This document shows positions 50,374-58,113 of a stretch of DNA of 64,000 nt, one piece after another; position 1 is the stretch's first letter, and each line of letters starts with the position of its first letter. A model generated the notes under the pieces. It ran no database searches. It was not told the origin of the DNA and saw nothing but the letters and a program-made list of their open reading frames with translations. The position numbers were made by a program, and so were the translations under genes. This stretch comes from Inquilinus sp052113205 (GTDB lineage: Bacteria; Pseudomonadota; Alphaproteobacteria; DSM-16000; Inquilinaceae). The stretch spans positions 4,121 through 68,120 of the forward strand of contig NZ_JBFRCU010000032.1 in NCBI RefSeq assembly GCF_052113205.1. Reading direction: 5' to 3'.

Positions 50374-52008
50374 CTACTTGCCGGCCAGCTCGTAATAGGT
50401 GCGGAAGCCGTTCCAGCTCCAATCCTTCAGCGACTTGCGGACGCCGGCGACGTTGTACATCTGGAACATGATCGCCATCGGCCCCTGCAGCAGGATCTGC
50501 TTCTGCAGGTCGTGATAGATCGCGGTCCGCTTCTCCGGATCGCTCTCCAGCAACGCCGCGTCGACCTTCTTGTTCGCGTCCTCGGAATAGAAGGCGGCGC
50601 GCCAGGCCGGATACTGGGTCAGCTTGGCCTCGGCCCGGTTGTCCGGGTTGTAGACCAGCCGCGAGGCGTTGCCATGGGCGTCGGGCACGCCGGTCTGCCA
50701 GGCCTGCATCGCGGTCTGGAACTCGCGGCCGCGGACCTTGCTGAACAGCTGGGCGTTGGCCATCCGCTCCAGCGTCAGCTCGACGCCGACCTTGGCGGCA
50801 TTCTGCTGCACGCTCTGCGCGATCGGGCCGGAATGCGGCAGGGTGCCGATGAAGACGGTGGCCTTGAAGCCGTTCGGATAGCCGGCCTCGGCCAGCAGCG
50901 CCTTGGCCTTGTCGAGGTCGAGCGAGAAGGGCTGCCCCTCCTTCTCATCCAGCGCGCCGACAGCGCCGATCTGGGCGAAGCTGGCCCGCGGCACGCCGGT
51001 ATAGGCCATCACCGTCTTGGCCAGGCCGTCATAGTCGATCAGATAGCGCATCGCCAGGCGGACCTTCTCATTCGAGAAGATCGGGTCGGCGTTGTTGAAG
51101 GTCCAGAAGAACAGCTGCGGCTTCAGCACCCGGTCGACCGCCACGTCGGCCGAAGCCTCCAGATCCTTCAGATCCTCCGGCGTCAGGTCGCGCGCCACAT
51201 CGACATCGCCCTGGGTCAGCAGCAGGCGCTGGGTCCCCGCCTCCGCCACATGACGGATCAGCACGCGCTTCAGCTTCGGCGCCTCGCCCCAATATTTGTC
51301 GTTCGCCTGCAGCACCACGGCCTCGCCGGCGTTCCACTGGGCCAGCTTGTACGGGCCGACGCATTCTGTGTGGGTGGCGAGGTACTTGTTGCCGAGGTCG
51401 CCATTCACCTCGTTGGCCATGATCGTCTTCATGTCCATCGTGGCGGCGACGCGGTTCGCGGCGATCGACTGCAGGATCAGGTTGGTCGGATAGGGCTTGT
51501 CGAGCTTGACCACGAGGGTCGCGTCGTCGGGCGCTGCGATCTGGCTCTCGACCTTGTCCTTGGTGAAGCCGTATTCGGTCAGCGTCGCCGCGTTGCCGAG
51601 GCCGAGCTTGACCACGCGCTGCATCGACCAGGCGGTGTCGGCCGCGGTGACCGGGTTGCCGGAGGGGAAGGTGGCGCCCTTGCGCAGATGGAAGGTGATC
51701 TGCAGCCGGTCGTCGGAGACGTCCCAGCGTTCGGCGAAGAGCGGGACCACCTTGGCCTCGTCCGCCGGGTCGAAATCGACCAGCGTGTCGCAGGTGTTCT
51801 TGACGATCTCGTCGGTCACCACCTCGCCGATCTGGGCCGGGTCGAAGGTGCTGATCGCGTCGATGTTCCAGGCCATCACCAGCGCATTCGCCGGCGTGGC
51901 GGCCCCGGCGGCGACGGGCGCCGCGAGGATGGCGGCGCCGCAGGCCGCGCCGAGGAGATGGCGGAGCGGAAGGGATCCGGGCGGCGCCGGGATCGGACGG
52001 GCGAACAT
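50374..52008 (-). CDS. ABC transporter substrate-binding protein, family 5 (tandem copy 1)
   Basis: 544 aa, same length as its neighbour, with a signal peptide (PLRHLLGAACGAAILAAPVA). The same landmarks are seen (NALVMAWNIDAISTFDPAQI, DVARDLTPEDLKDLEAS, YNVAGVRKSLKDWSWNGFRT). Even the Shine-Dalgarno and leader (ACGGAGGCTC) match those of the second copy, so the duplicated unit includes the ribosome-binding site. It has diverged mostly by conservative substitutions, so different affinity or dosage, rather than a new ligand class, is likely. Confidence 0.9.
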   Translation of the reverse strand: MFARPIPAPPGSLPLRHLLGAACGAAILAAPVAAGAATPANALVMAWNIDAISTFDPAQIGEVVTDEIVKNTCDTLVDFDPADEAKVVPLFAERWDVSDDRLQITFHLRKGATFPSGNPVTAADTAWSMQRVVKLGLGNAATLTEYGFTKDKVESQIAAPDDATLVVKLDKPYPTNLILQSIAANRVAATMDMKTIMANEVNGDLGNKYLATHTECVGPYKLAQWNAGEAVVLQANDKYWGEAPKLKRVLIRHVAEAGTQRLLLTQGDVDVARDLTPEDLKDLEASADVAVDRVLKPQLFFWTFNNADPIFSNEKVRLAMRYLIDYDGLAKTVMAYTGVPRASFAQIGAVGALDEKEGQPFSLDLDKAKALLAEAGYPNGFKATVFIGTLPHSGPIAQSVQQNAAKVGVELTLERMANAQLFSKVRGREFQTAMQAWQTGVPDAHGNASRLVYNPDNRAEAKLTQYPAWRAAFYSEDANKKVDAALLESDPEKRTAIYHDLQKQILLQGPMAIMFQMYNVAGVRKSLKDWSWNGFRTYYELAGK

Positions 52009-52112
52009 GGATCGAGCCTCCGTGCTTGTTCTGTCGGTGTCCGTTCGGCGCCCTCCGCGACCTTGTCTCGGGATGCCGGCCTCGTTCGTCGGGCCGGCTT
52101 CGTCCCGCAGGG

Positions 52113-53540
52113 TCAGGCCGCCTTCGGCCGCGGCTGCAGCGGCGGCTGGACCTCCGCCGGGATCGGGCAGACATAGGGCGTCGCCGCAACCCGCTCCTGG
52201 TGGTCCTGCTTGGCCCGCTTCATCAGCAGCTCGTCATTCATCACGTCGAGCGCCGTGCCGGCCATGACCTTGGCGGCATGGACCATGCCCTTGTGTGCGG
52301 CCGGCGCCATGCCCTGGGCGGTGATCTGCCAGGAATGGCCCGGCGTGCCGATGGCGTGGGTGGCGACCCGCGCCTGCACCGTCGGCACCACCCAGCTGAC
52401 ATCGGCGACATCGGTCGACCCGATCATCGGCTCGCCCCTGGAGTCCTTCGGCACGATGAAGTCGCACAGCGGCAGGTCCTTGCGCGGCGGCACGCCGACG
52501 CGGCGATAGTCGGTGAGGATGTCCTCCTCGCTCAGCGTCGCCTGGATCTGGGCGGCGTAGTCGCGGTCCGCTGCGTCGAAGGGCACCGGGCCGAGGCGCA
52601 GCAGATGCTGGTGCATCGCCTCCTCCAGCGGCGTGTTGCCAAGCATGTTGGAGACGGCGCTCATGATCGAGATCGCGACCGAGGTCTCGGTCATCATCGC
52701 GGCGCCGTGGGCGATCTTCTTGACCCGCTCGTTCAGCGCCAGCATGCCGGCCAGGTCGCGGGCGCGGATGGCATAGCGCACCTTGGCCGAGGCCTGGACG
52801 ACATTGGGCGCGATGCCGCCGGAATCGATCATGGCGTAGTGGATGCGCGCGTCGGACGGCATGTGCTCGCGCATGTAGTTGACGCCGACATTCATCAGCT
52901 CGACGGCGTCCAGCGCGCTGCGGCCGAGATGCGGCGCCGCGGCGGCGTGCGAGGCGCGGCCGGTGAAGTGGAAATCCATCCGGGTGTTGGCCAGGGACAG
53001 CGCCTCGTCGACCCGGGTCAGCGATGCCGGGTGCCAGGTGATGGCGATGTCGACATCCTCGAAGGCGCCGGCGCGCACCATGAAGGCCTTGGCCGCCCCG
53101 CCCTCCTCCGCCGGGCAGCCATAGTAGCGCACCCGGCCCGGCCGGCCGGTCGCGGCCAGGAAGTCCTTGACCGCGGTGGCGGCGAGCAGGGCGGCGGAGC
53201 CGAGCATGTTGTGGCCGCAGCCATGGCCGTAGCCGTTGCCGGGGATCGGCCTGGGCTCGGCGATGTTGGCCTCCTGGCTCAGCCCCGGCAGGGCGTCGTA
53301 TTCGCCGAGGATGGCGATCACCGGCCCGCCCTCGCCCGCCTCGCCCATCACCGCGGTCGGGATGCCGGCGAGGTTCTCGGTGACGCGGAAGCCCTGGGCC
53401 TGCAGCATCGCCGTGTGCTCGGCGACCGACCGGTACTCGGTGTAGGCGATCTCGGGCATGCCCCAGATCCGGTCGCTCAGCCCCACGAACTCCGTCCGCT
53501 TGGCGTCGACCAGCTGCCAGATCTTGTCGGAATTCTGCAT
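52113..53540 (-). CDS. M20-family amidohydrolase (AbgB/p-aminobenzoyl-glutamate hydrolase-like)
   Basis: 475 aa. Metal-binding motifs of the M20D group: GHGCGHNM, PAEEGGAAK and ITWHPAS, plus the dimerisation (lid) domain around SHAAAAPHLGRSALDAVELM. Best resemblance is to AbgB-type enzymes, which split N-acyl or aminobenzoyl amino acids; a general N-acyl-amino-acid or dipeptide hydrolase is equally possible. It is cytosolic (no signal). It sits 15 bp after the S9 peptidase stop and 104 bp before the binding proteins, so it likely degrades the imported compound. Confidence 0.87.
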   Translation of the reverse strand: MQNSDKIWQLVDAKRTEFVGLSDRIWGMPEIAYTEYRSVAEHTAMLQAQGFRVTENLAGIPTAVMGEAGEGGPVIAILGEYDALPGLSQEANIAEPRPIPGNGYGHGCGHNMLGSAALLAATAVKDFLAATGRPGRVRYYGCPAEEGGAAKAFMVRAGAFEDVDIAITWHPASLTRVDEALSLANTRMDFHFTGRASHAAAAPHLGRSALDAVELMNVGVNYMREHMPSDARIHYAMIDSGGIAPNVVQASAKVRYAIRARDLAGMLALNERVKKIAHGAAMMTETSVAISIMSAVSNMLGNTPLEEAMHQHLLRLGPVPFDAADRDYAAQIQATLSEEDILTDYRRVGVPPRKDLPLCDFIVPKDSRGEPMIGSTDVADVSWVVPTVQARVATHAIGTPGHSWQITAQGMAPAAHKGMVHAAKVMAGTALDVMNDELLMKRAKQDHQERVAATPYVCPIPAEVQPPLQPRPKAA

Positions 53541-53555
53541 GGTTGTCGCTTTCGA

Positions 53556-55373
53556 TCAGAGATGGCGGTCAAGGAAGGCGGCGACGGCGCCGAAGACGTC
53601 GTGCCGGTTCTCCCGCCGCGCGAAGCCGTGCCCTTCATGCGGCACGCGGATGTAGTCGACCGGGCGGCCGAGGCCGCGCAGGCCGGAATGGATCATCTCG
53701 CTCTCGCCCGGCGGCACCCGCGGGTCGTCCAGCCCCTGGACCATCAGCAGCGGCACGCGGATGCGGTCCAGCTTATGGATCGGCGAGATGCGCTCCAGCA
53801 GGTCCTTGTCGGCGACCGGATCNCCATATTCCGCCGCCCGCAGCCGCCGGCGCCAGGGGCCGGTGGTCTGCAGCAGGGTGTGGAAATTGGCGATGCCGTA
53901 GAACTCGATGCCGAGGCGCCACAGCTCCGGGTACTCGGTCAGCACCGCCAGCACCATGAAGCCGCCATAGGACCGGCCGAACACGCCGATACGCGCCTCA
54001 TCGACGTCGTCCCGCGCGCCCAGCGCCAGCCGCACGGCCCGCAAGTCGGCGACGCTGTCCGTGCGCAGCCCGACATCGTCGGCCTGGTGGTAGGGCCGGC
54101 CATAGCCGGTGCTGCCGCGGACATTCGGCGCCACCACCATGATGCCCTGCGCCAGCATGTACTGGATGTCGGCCCGGAAGGTCGGGGTCCACTGCGCCTC
54201 CGGGCCGCCATGGACGATGATCATCGCCGGGAAGCCGCCCGCCGGCGCCTCGCCCTTCGGCCGATACAGCAGGAACGGCACCTGCAGCCCGTCGAAGCTG
54301 GCGATGCGCTGCACCTCCGGCTCGACGAAGCCGCCGACCAGCTCGCTCGTCGGGGCATCGGTCAGCCGGCTCGCGATTCCCGTGGCAGCGTCCCAGTCCC
54401 AGATGCCGGGCGGGGTCGCCGCCCCTTCCAGCGGGAAGACCAGGCCGCTGCCGTCGGGACGCCAGGACACGGAACCGATCACGCCGGGCGGCAGCCCCGC
54501 CACCGCCGTCTCCGCGCCGCTGGCGAGATCGCGGACCAGGAGGCGGGTCCAGCCCTCCTCGTTGATCACATGGGCCAGCCGGCCCTGGTCGGGCGACAGC
54601 GCCATCGCCTCGATGTCCTGCTCCTCGGGCGCCACCACCCATTCCAGGCTGCGGTCGGCGAAGGACAGGAAGGCGATACCCTGGAAGTCCCGCCCCTGGT
54701 CGGTCAGCAGATACAGGCCGCTGCCGTCCTTCCGGGTCTTGACGGCGACGTAGCGCGCCCGTCCGTCATGCGGCAGGAACGGCTCATAGGCGCCGGTCTC
54801 GAGATCCAGGCGGAACAGATCCTGGTCCATCGTCGCCCGAGTGGAATCGCGCACCAGCAGCGCCTTTCCGTCCGGGAAGAAGGCCATGACCTCGCGGAAC
54901 AGCTCGCCCTGATAGACGCAGCGCGCCTGCCGGGTCGCGACCTCCATCACATGGATGTCCATGTGGAAGCGGTCGCGGGCGTTCGACGAGTAGGCGATCC
55001 GCGTCCCGTCCGGCGACCAGGCGCCCCAGACATGGACCACGGTCGGGTCGTCGGTCAGCGCCACCGGCGCGCCGTCGGCGCCTGGAATCAGCCACAGCTG
55101 GTGCCGCTCGTCGCCGCCGCAATCCATGGTGAAGACCAGATCCCGGCTCTTCGGGCTGAAGGCCAGGGCGCCGACCGGCTCCGCCGTCTCCGCCGCGCGC
55201 CAGGCGGCGCCGCCTGCGACCGGCTGCAGCCAGATCTGGGCAAAGCCGGTCTCGTCGCTCAGGAAGGCCAGCAGCCCCCCATCCGGCGACAGCGCCGGGC
55301 TCTTGGCGCCGGGGATGTCGAGATAGGGGCGGATCGTCACTGGATCCGCCGGAATGGCGCCGTGGTCAGACAC
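53556..55373 (-). CDS. S9-family prolyl-oligopeptidase-type serine peptidase
   Basis: 605 aa from GTG 55373, preceded by GGGGGCAG; in-frame ATGs 17-18 codons upstream (55424, 55427) are possible. The N-terminal 350 residues form a beta-propeller with WD/PD40-like repeats (ALSPDGGLLAFLSD, WSPDGTRIAYSS). The C-terminal alpha/beta-hydrolase domain has Ser468 in GRSYGG, Asp549 or Asp550 in QGLDDPRVP and His582 in HEGHGF. Such enzymes trim short oligopeptides or acyl-peptides in the cytosol. An unresolved base at 53823 gives one unknown residue. First gene of the minus-strand operon; an AT-rich patch at 55475-55505 is the probable promoter zone. Confidence 0.88.
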   Translation of the reverse strand: MSDHGAIPADPVTIRPYLDIPGAKSPALSPDGGLLAFLSDETGFAQIWLQPVAGGAAWRAAETAEPVGALAFSPKSRDLVFTMDCGGDERHQLWLIPGADGAPVALTDDPTVVHVWGAWSPDGTRIAYSSNARDRFHMDIHVMEVATRQARCVYQGELFREVMAFFPDGKALLVRDSTRATMDQDLFRLDLETGAYEPFLPHDGRARYVAVKTRKDGSGLYLLTDQGRDFQGIAFLSFADRSLEWVVAPEEQDIEAMALSPDQGRLAHVINEEGWTRLLVRDLASGAETAVAGLPPGVIGSVSWRPDGSGLVFPLEGAATPPGIWDWDAATGIASRLTDAPTSELVGGFVEPEVQRIASFDGLQVPFLLYRPKGEAPAGGFPAMIIVHGGPEAQWTPTFRADIQYMLAQGIMVVAPNVRGSTGYGRPYHQADDVGLRTDSVADLRAVRLALGARDDVDEARIGVFGRSYGGFMVLAVLTEYPELWRLGIEFYGIANFHTLLQTTGPWRRRLRAAEYXDPVADKDLLERISPIHKLDRIRVPLLMVQGLDDPRVPPGESEMIHSGLRGLGRPVDYIRVPHEGHGFARRENRHDVFGAVAAFLDRHL

Positions 55374-55542
55374 GTGACTGCCCCCTGCCCGAGCCCCGGC
55401 CTTCACGGCCGGACGTGCGCCCATCAAATGGGCACGCTCAAATTATGGTCATGATGTCGTCCGGCAGAGGGGACCGGCCAATTCATAATTTTCCTTGGTC
55501 TATTCCGCTTCGGCATAAGGTTTCGCGACGCCGATCGAGGTT

Positions 55543-56613
55543 TCAAGCCTCGATCCGCACTCCGGCCAGGCCGGCCTCGACCGTGCCGATGCGGCGGGCG
55601 GCCGGGTGGCCGGCAGCGGTGATACGGTCCAGCAGCCCGTCGGCCCGGTCTGGCGCGCAGGCGATCAGCAGCCCGCCGGAGGTCTGCGGGTCGGTCAGCA
55701 GGTGGCGGCGCCATTCCGGAAGGCCAGCCGGCAGCGTCACCTCAGCCCCGTAGCTGGCCCAGTTGCGGTGCGAGGCGCCGGTGACGAAGCCGTCTTGCGC
55801 CAGCGCCCCGGCCTGGGCGAACAGCGCCGGCGCACCGTCCCGGATCGCCAGCGTCACACCCGCACCGCGCGCCATCTCCAGGGCATGGCCAAGCAGGCCG
55901 AAGCCGGTGACGTCGGTGACGGCGTGCACCGCTTCTTCCCGCCCCAGCTCGGCGCCGATGCGGTTGAGTTGCGTCGTGCTGGCGATCAGCTCGGCATAGC
56001 CCTCGGCGGAGAGCACCTCCTTCTTGAAGGCGGCGGAATAGATGCCGACGCCGAGCGCCTTGGTCAGGATCAGCGCGTCGCCGGGCCGCGCCCCCGAGTT
56101 GCGGCGCAGCTCCGATGGCCGGCAGGTGCCGATCACGGCCAGACCGTAGATCGGCTCCGGCGCGTCGATCGAATGGCCGCCGGCGACCGGGATGCCGGCC
56201 TCGGCGCAGGTCGAGGCGCCGCCGGCCAGGATCTCGCGCACCGTCTCCGCCGGCAGCTTGCCCAACGGCATGCCGAGGATGGCCAGCGCGAAGATCGGCT
56301 GGCCGCCCATGGCGTAGACGTCGGAGATGGCGTTGGTGGCCGCGATCCGCCCGAAATCGCGCGGGTCGTCGACCACCGGCATGAAGAAGTCGGTGGTGGC
56401 GATGACGCAGCGGTCGTCGTCGAGCTGCCAGACCGCCGCGTCGTCGCCGGTCTCGGTGCCGACCAGCAGCTGCCGGAACGGCGCCGCGGCCGGCTGGCCG
56501 GCCAGCAGCTCCTGCAGCACGGCGGGCGCCAGCTTGCAGCCGCAGCCGCCGCCATGTGCGAGGCTGGTCAGACGGATCGGGCCAGGGGCGCTGTCGCGGG
56601 TTGCCAGGACCAT
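55543..56613 (-). CDS. selD: Selenide, water dikinase (selenophosphate synthetase)
   Basis: 356 aa. Active-site HGGGCGCK (Cys in the position that is Cys or Sec in the family), TTDFFMPVVDDPRDFG with the metal-binding Asp, NAISDVYAMGG, and DVTGFGLLGHALEM. It makes selenophosphate from selenide and ATP, the selenium donor for SelA. It is encoded on the opposite strand to the formate dehydrogenase/selA cluster, 1.5 kb away. It follows the transglutaminase-like gene by 30 bp and may be co-transcribed with it. Confidence 0.96.
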   Translation of the reverse strand: MVLATRDSAPGPIRLTSLAHGGGCGCKLAPAVLQELLAGQPAAAPFRQLLVGTETGDDAAVWQLDDDRCVIATTDFFMPVVDDPRDFGRIAATNAISDVYAMGGQPIFALAILGMPLGKLPAETVREILAGGASTCAEAGIPVAGGHSIDAPEPIYGLAVIGTCRPSELRRNSGARPGDALILTKALGVGIYSAAFKKEVLSAEGYAELIASTTQLNRIGAELGREEAVHAVTDVTGFGLLGHALEMARGAGVTLAIRDGAPALFAQAGALAQDGFVTGASHRNWASYGAEVTLPAGLPEWRRHLLTDPQTSGGLLIACAPDRADGLLDRITAAGHPAARRIGTVEAGLAGVRIEA

Positions 56614-56643
56614 GGGATGCTCTCTGTCGGTTCGGGCGTCGGG

Positions 56644-57768
56644 TCAGGCCGGGATTTCGGCCGCTTCCAAGCTGTAGGTGAAGCTGTCGGCGTCGAGGCA
56701 GTCGAGCCGCACGCCGGCGACCTCGGCCTGAGGATACATCAGGAAGCCGACCGCGGGACCGGCGCTGCCGGGCAGCGCCACGTCATGGGCATCGTTATAG
56801 GCGATCCAGTTGCCCTCCCAGGCGCCGAACAGGGTCCGATGCACCGCTGCCACCTTGGCATCGTCGAGGGCGAGCTTGCCTGGCGGCTCCTCCAGCACGA
56901 CCTTGCGTACATCAGCGGGGTCGGCCGGGACCCAGCCGAAGCCGGCGAGATGGACCTCGGCCCGGCAATGCTGCGCCTTGGTGACGGTCGGGCTGTTGGC
57001 GCCGAGGCTCTTGTAGCCGAACCGGGACGGCGCGACGCGGATGCCGTAGACATCCCGCGCCGGGATGCCGGAGGCGCGCGCCAGACCGACGTAGAGGGCA
57101 TTGATGTCGGCGCATTTGCCGCCGAACGGCGCGCCGGCCTGCAGCGTCGTCGCGACGTCGCCGTTGCCGCAGCCGCGCACGGCGGCGTCGCGGTAGGTGT
57201 TGGCGATAACCCACTCGTAGAGGGCACGAGCCTTGGCGAGATCGTCGCCGGCGCCGGCAGTGATGCGGTCGGCCGTCGCCTTAACGATGCCGTCGGTCGG
57301 GATCAGCGTGCTGGGCTGCAGGTAGCGCCGGCGATCCGTCTCGGACAGGGCCGGCGCCGCGCCGGGCACCGCGAGATCGACCGCGCGGTCGCGCAGGGCC
57401 GCCTGGCTGGTCAGCTCGACCCTCGGCGCGGCCCCGTCCGCCGCCCAGGCGAGATGCAGCAGGGCCGCGCCCGACGCCGGGTCGCGCTCGATTGCGGCGG
57501 AGGCGGCGTTGGTGGTCCAGCGCGTGTCACCGGGGCGGTTCCAGCCCGCCGCCTCCAGCCCGGGCAGCGGCACCCAGGCCTCGACCCGGCCGGGTCCGAC
57601 CTTGGCGCGGTCGAACCCGATGCGGCTGGTCAGCGCGAAGCTGCGCCAATCGCCCGGCGACGGGGCGAACGCGGCGTCGGCCGCCGCAGCGCGCCTGGCC
57701 AGGGCGGGGGTTGCCAAGGCGGCGGACAGGGCGACGCCGGCCCGGAGAACATCACGACGGCTGCTCAT
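56644..57768 (-). CDS. Tat-exported transglutaminase-like (cysteine protease fold) protein
   Basis: 374 aa from ATG 57768 (GGAG upstream). SSRRDVLRAGVALSAALA is a twin-arginine signal. The transglutaminase core has Cys in GGKCADINALYVG, His in AEVHLAGFGWVP and Asp in VPADPADVRK. Such periplasmic proteins are usually proteases or amidases rather than cross-linking enzymes. The function is unknown. It is divergent from fdnG and directly upstream of selD, which may be chance or may mean that it serves envelope maturation of the redox enzymes. Confidence 0.82.
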   Translation of the reverse strand: MSSRRDVLRAGVALSAALATPALARRAAAADAAFAPSPGDWRSFALTSRIGFDRAKVGPGRVEAWVPLPGLEAAGWNRPGDTRWTTNAASAAIERDPASGAALLHLAWAADGAAPRVELTSQAALRDRAVDLAVPGAAPALSETDRRRYLQPSTLIPTDGIVKATADRITAGAGDDLAKARALYEWVIANTYRDAAVRGCGNGDVATTLQAGAPFGGKCADINALYVGLARASGIPARDVYGIRVAPSRFGYKSLGANSPTVTKAQHCRAEVHLAGFGWVPADPADVRKVVLEEPPGKLALDDAKVAAVHRTLFGAWEGNWIAYNDAHDVALPGSAGPAVGFLMYPQAEVAGVRLDCLDADSFTYSLEAAEIPA

Positions 57769-58113
57769 GGTTTGCGCTCCTGATCTGCGCCCAGGCGGGC
57801 GGCCCGACACGGCCGGCCGCGGGAATTCGGGGATGACGGAAGACGGCGGCACCAGCGGCCAAATGCCATCGCGCCGCCCTGCGGGCGGCCGGACCGGCCT
57901 GTCGGCATCGATGCAGCCCCGCAACGCGGGAGCGCTGGAGTACGCCACGGAGCGATTGGACGGCGAAGGCGGGCGGAGCGCAATAAACTATTGTAATACC
58001 GAAGCAATACCAAGGTATAGGGCGCCAGCGCTCGTTTGACTTGGAACCCCTCCAAGCGTAGCGTTTGCCAGATCTGGCTCGTCTTTTGCGGAACTGCCTC
58101 CAGGAGGCCCAGG
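57769..58113. promoter_or_regulatory. Divergent intergenic region before fdnG
   Basis: 345 bp between the transglutaminase-like gene and fdnG. Most is GC-rich without clear structure. An AT-rich stretch at about 57980-58020 (AATAAACTATTGTAATACC, then CAAGGTATAGG) is the likely fdnG promoter zone. No small gene, tRNA or obvious selC is found here. Confidence 0.45.

Noticed and set aside
57769..58113. A selC (tRNA-Sec) gene in the space before fdnG
   Set aside because: No long acceptor stem or tRNA-like cloverleaf could be found by eye; no other tRNA or rRNA is seen in the window either.
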